Source: Pterobdella sp. o SKG-2022 (lineage: Eukaryota > Annelida > Clitellata > Hirudinida > Piscicolidae). Taken from it: a stretch of 64,000 nucleotides of DNA. The notes below the pieces were generated by a model. The model ran no database searches. It had not been told where the DNA came from and saw only the letters and a list, made by a program, of their open reading frames with translations. Location of the stretch: contig OZ038327.1 of NCBI GenBank assembly GCA_964035795.1, forward strand, positions 2,053,826 through 2,117,825, given 5' to 3'. Both the position numbers and the translations under genes were made by a program. Shown here in pieces: positions 55,140-64,000 of the stretch (its first letter is position 1; each line of letters starts with the position of its first letter).

Positions 55140-55743
55140 TATATTGAAACAAAAATACTAACAGTGTTGATAATATGTGTGTTGATCTTCTCTTTCCTGG
55201 TGTACGACGCGTGGAGGAAGAAAAAGATGGAGGGGCAGGTGAAGTGGAGTGTATTGAAGCAGGAAGATGATGAGGAGGAGGTGTAATGAGGAAGAGGAAG
55301 AGTAGGAGGAGGAAGATGAGAAAAGTGATGATGAGGTGTGGTGGTAAGGAAGAGGGGGGAGAGAGTAGATAATTAAAAATTCGGGAAATAGATAAAAGGA
55401 GAAGAAGGAGGAAAGAGCGTGTGGTGAATAGATGAGGGTGGTGAAAATGAGGAAGAGGAGGAAGAGGAAGAAAAGAAGTAAGATGATGATGGTGAAGGAA
55501 AATGACGAGATAATGGTGGTGAGAAAAAAGAGGGTGATGGTGACTGGATAGATGGTGATGATGAAAAAAAAAAATAAATCTACATGGAACGAGAACAATA
55601 ATTTCAAGAAAAAATAAAAATTAAAAAGAAGAAAAAATAATGATAAAATGAAAAATAATATTAATATTTTTTTTTTATCCCAGAAACTCTATAATTGGTT
55701 GGGCGCCTCTCAAGTTCCCATCAAGACCCTCCAATCTTTTTAG
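47798..55743 (+). CDS. Carboxypeptidase D-like membrane protein: one active and one dead M14 domain
   Basis: Exons: 47798-48440, 48706-49001, 49264-49408, 50265-50373, 51041-51110, 51185-51271, 51894-52063, 52331-52555, 52664-52715, 52779-52899, 52984-53066, 53308-53346, 53450-53517, 54073-54208, 54404-54460, 54533-54598, 54836-54859, then 55165-55238 and 55684-55743; the junction after 54859 is out of phase and unresolved. Order: signal peptide; a transthyretin-like domain ([20 protein letters not shown]) before any catalytic domain; M14 domain 1 with zinc ligands NIHGDE and [23 protein letters not shown], and catalytic Glu in CFELTLELSC; a second transthyretin-like domain ([20 protein letters not shown]); M14 domain 2, where HxxE is replaced by SSSWKRD and the catalytic Glu by Gly ([14 protein letters not shown]); a membrane helix ([13 protein letters not shown]) and a basic tail. 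Domain 1 should remove C-terminal Lys/Arg in the secretory pathway. Introns hold two copies of a ~360-bp repeat. Confidence 0.82.
49545..49690 (+). mobile_element. Possible degenerate copy of the ~360-bp repeat
   Basis: The stretch with TAGGCCGACTACTTTCAACC and CCAGTTACCGATA resembles the 3' end of the repeats at 50663 and 51333 (TAGCCGACTG...CCCCAGCTACTGGGA), and TTCAAGGT...ACAAAACTTTGTCCC resembles their TTTCAAGTTGG...GAAAACTTTGT. It lies in intron 3 of the carboxypeptidase gene. Similarity is judged by eye. Confidence 0.5.
50663..51026 (+). mobile_element. ~360-bp dispersed repeat, copy 1
   Basis: The unit starts TCCTGGGCATGACATTAAAC and ends GCAGTATAATCTAATATGG followed by (ATT)n. It is flanked on the left by ATT-rich DNA too. 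It sits in intron 4 of the carboxypeptidase gene, ending only about 15 bases before the exon 5 acceptor. No open frame spans it, so it is a non-autonomous element, perhaps a SINE. A GGTTCTTGAAATCC stretch is only loosely B-box-like. Confidence 0.85.
51111..51175. repeat. (TATC)n array starting at a splice donor
   Basis: The array begins GTATCTATC directly after the last exonic base (51110) of carboxypeptidase exon 5, so the donor GT belongs to the repeat. The same arrangement recurs at 52900-52925 after exon 10 of the gene. Confidence 0.9.
51333..51690 (+). mobile_element. ~360-bp dispersed repeat, copy 2
   Basis: It is nearly identical to copy 1, with about ten differences by eye, in the same orientation and with the same (ATT)n ends, in intron 6 of the same gene. 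The two copies are separated by about 300 bp that includes exons 5 and 6. Confidence 0.88.
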
Positions 55744-57300
55744 AACAATATTGACATGAAATGATCATAGAAAAAGGATAATTCTTAAGTTACATTAAAA
55801 CATGCATTTAGCTCGCCATTGTGATATATTTATCAGTTTATTAACTAATTGATCGGTTTTTTAATAATTTAATTAATTATTTATTACTATATTATATAAT
55901 TATATTGAAATATATTACTCATAATCTAACGTTAATATTATACCACATAATACTGTCCTCTATTATATTTCCTTTTCTTACCTCAAGACTTACCTTGAAA
56001 AATTCATCATAGAATATAGGTCAATTTTTCACCATTGGGGTAAAGAACAGTATATGAATTCACCCGTGATACCATTTCGACATGGAGAAGCGCCCTGTGA
56101 AACCCATCAATTGCGCAACCGAAACCCCAGTTGGGGTGATTTAATGATCTACTTATGTTTTTTTCTGTTTTACATAATTATATAGCGTTTTACATACTCT
56201 TTTTGAGTTCATTAAGATGTCGCAAAGTTGTTGATAAGTTGGGTTTATTATATCCTTTTCAGTTGGAAACACTTCACGTTCAGTTATTTTTGTTTACTCC
56301 TTCGGCTTGAATTATTCTCTTCTTGTGGAAGATGGTTGAGATTATTCTTGGGAATGGTGACTAGTATTGATGAAATTAGGATATCCTGAAGCAATAATCA
56401 AGCAAAGTAAAATTATTAGCTTGATACAGGAAGCTTTTCGTAAGACGAACTTACATTAAGTGCTATTAAGAAATGCTTCATGTATTAAGTTAATAAATAT
56501 TTGGTTTCTTCCTCATGAGCAATAATTTAAAGAATATAAATAAAATTTTAAGTTAAGTTCAATCTTCTTTATACTGAGGGTGGCCAGATTTATTCTTTTT
56601 TCAACTATTTATATTAAAATTTGATTTCAATTCTGTTTAGCAAGCATTGCTAGAAGAATATATCTATCTGTTAAATTTTTTTCTGGTGATTTTGAAATTT
56701 ATAATTTCACTGTTTTGGTCGTCTATCTACTTGCATTCCAGGTAGTTTTGCATTACCACTAATGAATCCTTGGTTTTTTCCTACATAAAGGATTTATCAA
56801 TATTGTAATATTTTTAAAATTTCGATTCAAACCAGATTTCAAAAATTAGGAAATTTGTTGGACAAGTTTTTTTCTGTTATAATAAACATTTGAAATATCA
56901 GTCTATAGTTTTTTCATGCATTTCGTAAATTTTCACAAGACTAAAAAATGGCGATTTCACAGCATCCAGGGATGGGCGTGTTTTATATATCATTAATATG
57001 ATTCGCTGAAACTCACACGACTTTAATCGTCATTAAAATTCCCATTTTTTATTAAAAATACAATTGATGAAAAATAAGTTTTTAAATCGAATTTCCGTAA
57101 TGTGAAAATAAAATCGTCTCTACAATTAAAAATAAATGAAGAATACAATCAAACACTCAAAATGACCGCACATGGGTGCGTTTGAAGCATAAAAACTTAT
57201 TAAAATTATATAATTTCATACAATAAAAGTGAACTGATGTAAAACACGAACGTCAAAAAAAATACACGTAAACAAAGAATTTTCAGTTTTTTTCATAACG

Positions 57301-57370
57301 CCAAAGAAATAGACGTTAACCAGACCGGGATTCGAGCCCCGTAACTTGGGTTTGGTCTAAAGCTTCCACC
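57301..57370 (-). mobile_element. tRNA-derived SINE-like element, copy C
   Basis: On the minus strand a near-consensus Pol III B box (GGCTCGAATCC, 57338-57328) follows TTACGGG and precedes GGTCTGGTTAACGTCT. This is the best-preserved tRNA-like part of the three copies. The 3' body is shorter or more diverged than in copies A and B. Confidence 0.75.
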
Positions 57371-57660
57371 ATTTGTGAACAACTGATTGCATTTATAAAA
57401 CAGTAATTTTAAAAGTGAATTGATTTAAATAGATAGGTCTTAACACTGAGTTATGATGATAGTAGAAGATAAACATTAACAAGAAAACAATAATAATAAA
57501 CAATATCATTATATCCTAATAATGGAAAAATAATAAGAATAAAAATGATAACAGAAACAAAAAAAAACAAAAAAATAATAAATAAAAAAAATAAAAACAA
57601 TATTAAGAAAGCAACATAAAGCAAATCATTTAATATAAAATAAATAAACACTATTCACAC

Positions 57661-57750
57661 AACGTCATCAAAGCAACTGAGGCGCTGAAGACGTTACCCA
57701 GACCGGATTTGAACCCCGTAACTAGGGTACAAACGCTCCCATAACTAAAC
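57661..57750 (-). mobile_element. tRNA-derived SINE-like element, copy B
   Basis: On the minus strand GGAGCGTTTGTACCCTAGTT leads to a B box GGTTCAAATCC (57715-57705), then CTGGGTAACGTCTTCAGCGC and CTCAGTTGCTTTGATG. The last two blocks are identical to copy A, 42 kb away. Confidence 0.82.
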
Positions 57751-58629
57751 AGAACAAGACAATTGCATGTTAATATGATAAAATTCATCATTATCAGCAG
57801 CAGATTTGTTTTAGATTTAAACTAGAATATAGTGTATATAATAAATAAAAATAAAAAATAATAATATCAATTTATATAGCGCTGAAGAAAAAATTTCTAT
57901 TAATATTACATAATATTACAAAATATACATTTTTTCAATTTTATTATTATATTAAGTGCAGTTAGTATTAATGTCCATCAAATCAAATGAATATTATATT
58001 TTTATATTAGATATATTTTTTAAATATTTATATTATTATTGTGGCATCTGATGCTATTCTAATTGATATTTCAGTTAAATTTCATATTAATATACCTCAT
58101 TATTATAATTTTTTTATTATTATGAATTTTTTCTTATTTTTATATTTATTATAGACCTTAATTGAAATTAACATTTCACCCCTGGAGCAAATTCCACTAG
58201 GATTTCAGTTATGATCATATTGTATTGTAACAGTTTGAATATTAGCACATAGAGGATAGATAAAGTCAGCCTAAGTAATAGGGATTTCGAACGTGAAAGG
58301 CATTTGAGTGAAGAAACTAATATACTATAATAAATATCAACTTTGGAAGATTTAAAAGATTAATATTAATAAAAATGACAAAAACAAAAAAACAAAAAAT
58401 TTCATTAAATCATTATATATAGACAATTGAAAAAAAGGTGTAGCTTTACTTATAATATAAAAAATAATAATGGAAAAAAAAATAATAAATAAAACGGTGA
58501 AACATAAACAGAAAAATAACAAAAAAAAAGAACGCAAAATTTGAAACAAAAGTAACTTGAAAGATTGAGACGCAAAAAAAAATAATGAAAATAATAATAA
58601 AAAAAAAAAAGAACTCAAAAAAATAAAAA

Positions 58630-61600
58630 CTAGACCTGGTCAAACTTGAGTTTTTTATGCACTTTATTACTATTATTCCTATTATTATTGTTTTTATTGT
58701 TGTTATTATTACTGTTATTATTATTGTTGTTGTTGTTATTAGCACGGAAAATGGTTCTTAAAGAAGTTTGGAGATTATTAGTATTATTTTTGTTGTTTGA
58801 GATACATTTCAAGGAACCCTGTGATGATAATAACAATAATAATAATAATAATAAAGATAAAAAACAATAAAAATAATATCCAAAACTTAACTACATAGGT
58901 TGGATCAACAATAAAAAAAAAAAAAATGGAATAGCTTGAGATAAGAAATTGAAAAAAAAAAGTTAACAATAAAAATGAACAGCAATAATAAATAACAAAA
59001 ACAACGATAATAACAATAATAATAAAAACAACAAAAATAATAAAAACAACAATAATAATAAAAACAACAATAATAATAAAAACAACGATAATAATAAAAA
59101 AAACAATAATAATAAAAACAACAATAATAATAAAAACAACGATAATAACAACAATAATAACAATAAAAACAAGAATTAATTAAAATACTAACGATAGGCG
59201 AGTGGTCGATGATGAAGCGGGTGATGGTGGTGGGTGTGGTGGATGGTGTGCTGTTGTGTGTGTGCAGTGGTGTTGTCGTTTTGGGCGTTGTGCGTGAGTT
59301 GGGAGTGATTGTGGGTGTGTTGTAGACGGTAAATCTGAATGGGTTATTATTGTTATTATGATTTTTATTATTATTATCATGGTTTTTATTTTTGTCATTA
59401 TTATGAGTCATATTATTTTCGTTATTAAAATTATTTCATTATTATTATTATTTCATTATTTCTCCATTGATATTTTAAGGATTTTTATTATTGTCTGCGG
59501 CCGTCTTAGTGTCTTTAGATATTTCAGCAGCTTTTGACACCATTAATCATCCAAATATGCTGCATATCCTTGAAGACTACTTTCACATTTCTGGCATTGC
59601 TTTATCCTGGTTTCAGTCCTATCTCTCCGAACGCAAGCAATTTGTTAAAATAAGCTGCTCTTCTTCTACCCCTGTCTCCCTTCGTTTTGGTGTTCCTCAA
59701 GGTTCTGTTCTTGGGCCCATACTCTTTTCTCTTTATACTTCTCCTATTAGCGAGATCATACAGAAGCACGACGTTCTATATCATCAGTTTGCTGATGATA
59801 TTACTCTCTTTACAGGCGCCTCTTACCTTGATCCTCATCCCAGCCTCACTAAGATATCTGAATGCATCACTGAGCTTAATCTTTGGTTTTCTAACAATCA
59901 CCTCATGTTGAATCCTAACAAAAGCGAAGTGATGTTTGTCGGCAGTCCCATACTCCTTTCCAAATCCAATCTTCCCACTGAAGTAATCTTTGACGGCACT
60001 ACTCTTTCCGTAACGTCCAAACTGAAGATACTAGGTGTAACTCTTGATTCTAGACTCAACTTTACACACTTTGTCTCTCAGATGATACAAGCATCCAACT
60101 TTCATCTCCATGCGATCAGACAGGCACGCAAGTTCCTACCCTTTGACACTGCCGTTGCTCTGACCATCTCTTTAGTTCTTTCAAGGATTGATTACTGTAA
60201 CTCTCTTCTTTGTCGACTCCCGAACTGTCTTATTTCTAAGTTGCAATCTCTCCAAACTCGTGCTGCTAAAACCGTTCTTCAAGCCGACTACTATTCTTCA
60301 TCTCACACTTGTCTCGATCGCCTTCATTGGCTGCCGGTCGTACTAAGAGCCCAGTTCAAGTTGCTATGGCTCACCGCTAACACCTTATATTTTAATCAGC
60401 CGGCTTATTTATATGACCGTCTTTCCATTAGACAGACTCCTGAGTCTCTCAGGTCTTCCAACTCTGGTTTATGCCTACATCAGCCTGTCTCTTCTAACCC
60501 TTTTTTACATCGCTCCTCGCATATCGCCCCTCACTTATGGCACTCTCTTCCACTTAATGTCCGTCTTTCACCTTCTCTTAAAGTTTTTCGCAAGCGTTTA
60601 AAGACGCATCTTTATAACCAAATTTCTCTCTCATAGCCCTTCTGATTAGAACAGCGCCTCTGCAGCAAACCTAGTTTGCAAACTGTGCGCCCTACAAATA
60701 ATAATAATAATAATAATAATTGTCCTATTAATATTAATTTTTATTATCCCTCACCGATATGATTCTCCTTCATACATTGTACTGCCTGGCGACATTTTAG
60801 ACTGCGTAAAAAAATATTAACAATAATAATAATAATAATAACAACAATAATAGTAATAATAAGTGCTACTAATATTTTTTAATTAAAAAAAACAGAAACA
60901 AGTGAAAAATAATAATAAAAGCAAATAAAAATTAACAATAAAAATAAGCCCAATAAAACCTGGATGCCCTCGCAAAGGTAACTCTTCAATTCTTTGACGA
61001 AGATCTGTGAATGATAACAACAGAAATAGGATTTAAAACAATAATGCTAATAATAATAATGATGATACAAAGAATAAAAATGATAATAATAATGATACAA
61101 AGAATAAAAATGATAATAATGATGATACAAAGAATAAAAATGATAATAATGATGATACAAAGAATAAAAATGATAATAATGATGATATAAAGAATAAAAA
61201 TAATAATAATAACGATAATATTAATAATAACAATAATAATAACATAAGTATCAGTGAAAACTCGAGCTAACGTGAAAACGCCGCAAAACAATGATAAACA
61301 AGAAAAATAAGAGAATAACAGTAATAATAATGCCAATAATAATAATAATAGTAATAAAAATAAAAATAACCGTATTATAGAAAGTGATAATACTTCCGTA
61401 GTTATTTCCTTCCAATCTCACTTTCTTCATCAGCTGTAGTGTCAATAACAATAATAATAATACCTAGATAAACATAAAAAAACTATAAAACGACAAGGAT
61501 AGGATGACCGTTTTGGATTTCAACATTAATAACAAAAAAAAAACAACGATATATTAACAAAAATAATAAGAGTAAAAATAATAATAGCAACAAGATAAAA

Positions 61601-63854
61601 ACAATAACAATAAAAGTTAAAATAATAATAGCAACAATAATGATAACAACCGTAGGGAGTCTAAAAATAGAATGGTAAGTGGAGATAATCCTTTTGAACT
61701 TGACGTCAACATTACAAACCCTGGTCACCCCGTATATGCAACACATCACCAGCTGGAGTGGTGATGACGATGATGAGTGGAATAATAATAATAATAGTAA
61801 AAATAATAGGAATAAGAACAATAATAAAGAAAATCATAATAATAATTATCATCACTCAGTTTAGAGTTAAAGAAAATCATAATAATAATTATCACCACTC
61901 AGTTTAGAGTTAAAGAAAATCATAATAATAATTATCATCACTCAGTTTAGAGTTAAAGAAAATCATAATAATAATTATCATCACTCAGTTTAGAGTTAAA
62001 GAAAATCATAATAATAATTATCATCACTCAGTTTAGAGTCTGTTTTCTTCAGCAGAGGGTGAAGCGATAATAATAATAATAGGAATGATACTGATAACAA
62101 GAGAAAACATAAAAATAATTAGTAGCGATAGAAAACAAACAAGAAATTGTGCGAGTGCAAACAAAGAACCAAAAACATTAAAAAATATAAATATCAAAAA
62201 AAAAAGATAAAATAAAAGAATTAATAGAAACAATAGCAATATGAATATAAACTATAATAAAAATAAAAATAACCAGATGTAGATGCCTCTTGATAAGCAG
62301 TTGCCTCTTAAAGGTGAGACAGTGGTCTAGACAGGCTATGCTTCTGTCTGTCTAGAATAATAACAATAATAATATTATTATTATTAAGCATGATAAAAAA
62401 ATAGTCACAACAATGAAATAAATAACAGTAAAAATAATAATTATAATAATAGCAATTAAAAATTAAAAAAAGAATAATAATAATAAGACACATACCACTT
62501 GTCGGCTGAGGTGCAACGCCGAAGCAAGTTCTCTTATCGTTTCCATGCCGTCTTGCCTGACTAAAAATAAAAAAAATAATAATATAGATAACGATAATAA
62601 AAATAAAAATAATAACATAGATAACGATAATAAAAATAAAAATAATAATATAGATAACGATAATAAAAATAATAATAATAACATAGATAACGATAATAAA
62701 AATAATAATAATAATGAATATGAACCTCTATTGAGAAAGGAAGAGACTGATTTGAGTTTCTTTGGAGATGTTTGAAGTCTGTTATGACAATAAAAACAAT
62801 AAGAAACAAAGATAATAGCAGTAATAATAATATCATTATTATTTATAAAATAAATAATGAAGAAATTAATTATAAAAAAATACTATTAAATAAAGAAAAA
62901 CGATAATAAAAATAGCAAAAATAAAAAGAATAATATTAATAACAGCAACAGCAACAAAATTAAAAAATAATAATAAACATCACATGGTCTTATTGGCGGG
63001 AGAAATGCGGAAGGCAAGGGGTGTGTCATCGAGCAATGAAGAGTTCTGTCATAAATATTCATGAGATGAATATGAATATTTATTAAATGAAATTGAATAT
63101 TTAATAAGATAGATTTGAATATATAATGAGGTAAATTTCAACATATATGTGAAAATGTTGAATATGTAAAAAGGGCATTTTAATAATAATATAATAATAA
63201 TCAATAAGTCAAACTTGAATAAATAATAAGGTTGCTTTGAATATTTAATTAATCAAATTTGAATACATAATTATGCATATATGAATATACAATCAGCTAC
63301 TAACATTTCTCCATGCCAAGAACTGTACAATGGCTGCCTCTATACTTTTCATGTGCTGTGGTGTGTGGTGGTGTTGATATGATGCTGTGGTGTGGTGGTG
63401 TTGGAATGATGGAGATGTGGTGTGGTGGCAATGAGGTATGGTGGAGATATGGTGTCAATGCAACCCCATCTTTTTTCCATCTCACCACCACTCATTATCA
63501 AAGCACCCCTTTTTATCACACCAACCACCATCCCCCATTAGTCCACTAATCATCCCTCATATACTCGCATCATAGAACCAACCACCACACTACCTTTAAC
63601 ACCATCATCACACCAACCCCATCACCTGCCCCTACACCCTCTCATCCCCACCATGCCTATAACTCATACTTCCACTACCTCCCTCCCCTCTTCCTCCCGT
63701 TTCCCATACTCACAGAAACAATCTCAGCATTTAAATCCTTCTTGACTCCAACAAAGTAGTTAATCATGCGAAAGAGATCGAAGCATTCCAGTCCAAACAC
63801 ATCCAGCAACCATGGGAAGGATGTGTTTGTTGGGGTGGTGTGTGTGTCATTGTT
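58630..63854 (-). CDS. RB: Retinoblastoma-family pocket protein, partial (N-terminal part beyond the window)
   Basis: Twelve exons join in phase on the minus strand: 63854-63714, 63355-63305, 63045-62984, 62778-62726, 62560-62499, 62351-62274, 61752-61651, 61433-61371, 61004-60960, 60801-60755, 59334-59193, 58818-58630; about 344 residues. The A pocket end reads FPWLLDVFGLECFDLFRMIN, then MKSIEAAIVQFLAWRNNSSL. The B pocket reads TSPKKLKSVSSFLNRVRQDG, ETIRELASALHLSRQ, LVMCCIYGVTRVCNVDVKFK and NNYGSIITFYNTIFVKELKS, matching pocket-protein signatures such as LYGVCKV and YDSIIVFYN. The C-terminal region has SP/TP sites (NTPTITPNS, HSPI) and ends HKKLKFDQV, like the KKLRFD end of RB1. These proteins bind E2F and LxCxE partners to restrain S-phase entry. 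An Asn-rich tract (58660-58745) is encoded by AAT/AAC repeats. RB1 versus p107/p130 is not settled. The first exon's upstream limit is approximate. Confidence 0.85.
59480..60720 (+). mobile_element. 5'-truncated CR1/L2-type non-LTR retrotransposon
   Basis: An uninterrupted frame (about 59491-60636, roughly 381 residues) encodes most of a reverse transcriptase: LVSLDISAAFDTINH (motif A), LRFGVPQGSVLGPILFSLYT (motif B), HQFADDITLFTGA (motif C with FADD), KLKILGVTLDSRLNF, and the CR1/L2-type C-terminal region RLHWLPVVLRAQFKLLWLT through LKTHLYNQ. The 3' end is GCGCCTCTGCAGCAAACC...GTGCGCCCTACAAATAATAAT with a short (AAT)n tail. The 5' part of RT and the endonuclease are missing. It lies antisense in an intron of the retinoblastoma-family gene (between exons at 60755 and 59334). 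An intact frame suggests recent insertion. It could not move itself. Confidence 0.92.
61061..61210. repeat. 30-bp tandem repeat, 5 copies
   Basis: Unit TGATAATAATGATGATACAA plus AGAATAAAAA, five nearly identical copies in register, in the intron between retinoblastoma-gene exons at 61371 and 61004. Confidence 0.9.
61826..62040. repeat. 43-bp tandem repeat, 5 copies, fused to a LINE 3' end
   Basis: Five units start at 61826, 61869, 61912, 61955 and 61998, each containing AATCATAATAATAATTATCA and CACTCAGTTTAGAGT, differing at one or two bases. The last unit runs into TGTTTTCTTCAGCAGAGGGT, matching the 3' end of the LINE at 21560. The block is in an intron of the retinoblastoma-family gene. Confidence 0.9.
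62020..62067 (-). mobile_element. Solo 3' end of the LINE family at 21560-22610
   Basis: TCAGTTTAGAGTCTGTTTTC and TTCAGCAGAGGGTGAAG match the LINE 3' terminus at 21566-21600 (CTATTTAGAGCCCATTTTCC, CTCAGCAGAAGGTAAG), in the same orientation relative to the plus strand. Only the last few dozen bases of the element are present, an extreme 5' truncation. Confidence 0.7.
62584..62715. repeat. 33-bp tandem repeat, 4 copies
   Basis: Units starting at 62584, 62617, 62650 and 62683 share ATAGATAACGATAATAAAAA with small variation in the trailing AAT part, in the intron of the retinoblastoma gene between exons at 62726 and 62560. Confidence 0.85.
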
Positions 63855-64000
63855 CTTTTGGTCAATTTCGATGTTGGTGTTATTGTTAGTAGCGTTGTCG
63901 TTGTTTTTATTATTACTCATATTATTATTTTTATTGTTATTATTATTCTTTTTATTTTTATTGTTGTTGGATGGGAAACATGATGGGTCTATCGAATCTC

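Larger units (their letters stand above)
55744..58629. other. AT-rich convergent spacer with SINE copies
   Basis: The carboxypeptidase gene (plus) and the retinoblastoma-family gene (minus) converge here. It holds two SINE copies (57301-57370, 57661-57750) and AAT-rich tracts. A possible extra terminal exon of the retinoblastoma gene (58316-58266, minus) reads in phase for 16 residues but has no homology support. Confidence 0.5.

Noticed and set aside
57655..57750. Functional tRNA gene
   Set aside because: The B box is good, but no complete cloverleaf can be folded by eye and the sequence recurs with a non-tRNA body, so it is a SINE.
58905..59192. Minus-strand Tyr/Cys-rich frame downstream of the exon at 59193
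   Set aside because: It is translation of AAC/AAT repeats in the intron after the GTTAGT donor.
61490..61540. Possible extra exon in the retinoblastoma gene (VEIQNGHPILV)
   Set aside because: No AG acceptor precedes it, and the neighbouring exons join in phase without it.
61061..62715. CRISPR-like arrays
   Set aside because: The 30-, 33- and 43-bp units are head-to-tail tandem repeats without unique spacers, in introns of an animal gene.

Overview
This window comes from an AT-rich, intron-rich animal genome with a very high microsatellite load. The genes point to a bilaterian: an innexin, a retinoblastoma-family protein, a synaptopodin-2-like PDZ protein, an Ig-domain receptor and a carboxypeptidase D relative. 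A classical innexin (paired Cys in both extracellular loops, YYQW motif) argues for a protostome. I favour a lophotrochozoan-type invertebrate but cannot name the species. All gene models were built by eye from reading frames, GT/AG sites and matching intron phases. The standard genetic code works throughout.

Layout, left to right: AT-rich spacer (1-2503); Cab45/SDF4 on the minus strand (2504-5886), head-to-head with an innexin on the plus strand (6335-13197); repeat-rich spacer; METTL1, the tRNA m7G methyltransferase (17075-18713); PPP1R14, a PP1 inhibitor, on the minus strand (21251-23806) with a decayed non-LTR element in its last intron, head-to-head with an Ig-domain membrane protein that appears to continue into a cytosolic propeller-like region (24201-28076); a zinc-finger/transposon-like pseudogene (29075-29750); a small unknown ORF (30192-30464); TMEM186 (30782-32802); a synaptopodin-2-like PDZ protein (34656-37043); LYRM1 (37390-38554); a 660-bp GATA array; an unrecognised tail-anchored protein with four internal repeats (42158-47046); a carboxypeptidase D-like protein with one active and one dead catalytic domain (47798-55743); and a retinoblastoma-family gene on the minus strand whose N-terminal part lies beyond the right edge (58630-63854), with a CR1/L2-type retrotransposon in one intron.

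The genes are mostly unrelated housekeeping and cell-surface genes and do not form a pathway. TMEM186 and LYRM1 are both probably mitochondrial. Three themes stand out. Microsatellites often abut splice sites and in three genes run into coding sequence as Asn or Glu tracts. Several transposable-element families (two LINEs, a tRNA-like SINE, a ~360-bp repeat) sit in introns and spacers, and some carry AAT/ATT-rich 3' ends that could seed the microsatellites. The best candidate for something undescribed is the four-repeat tail-anchored protein, followed by the Ig-TM-propeller protein and the rearranged carboxypeptidase.
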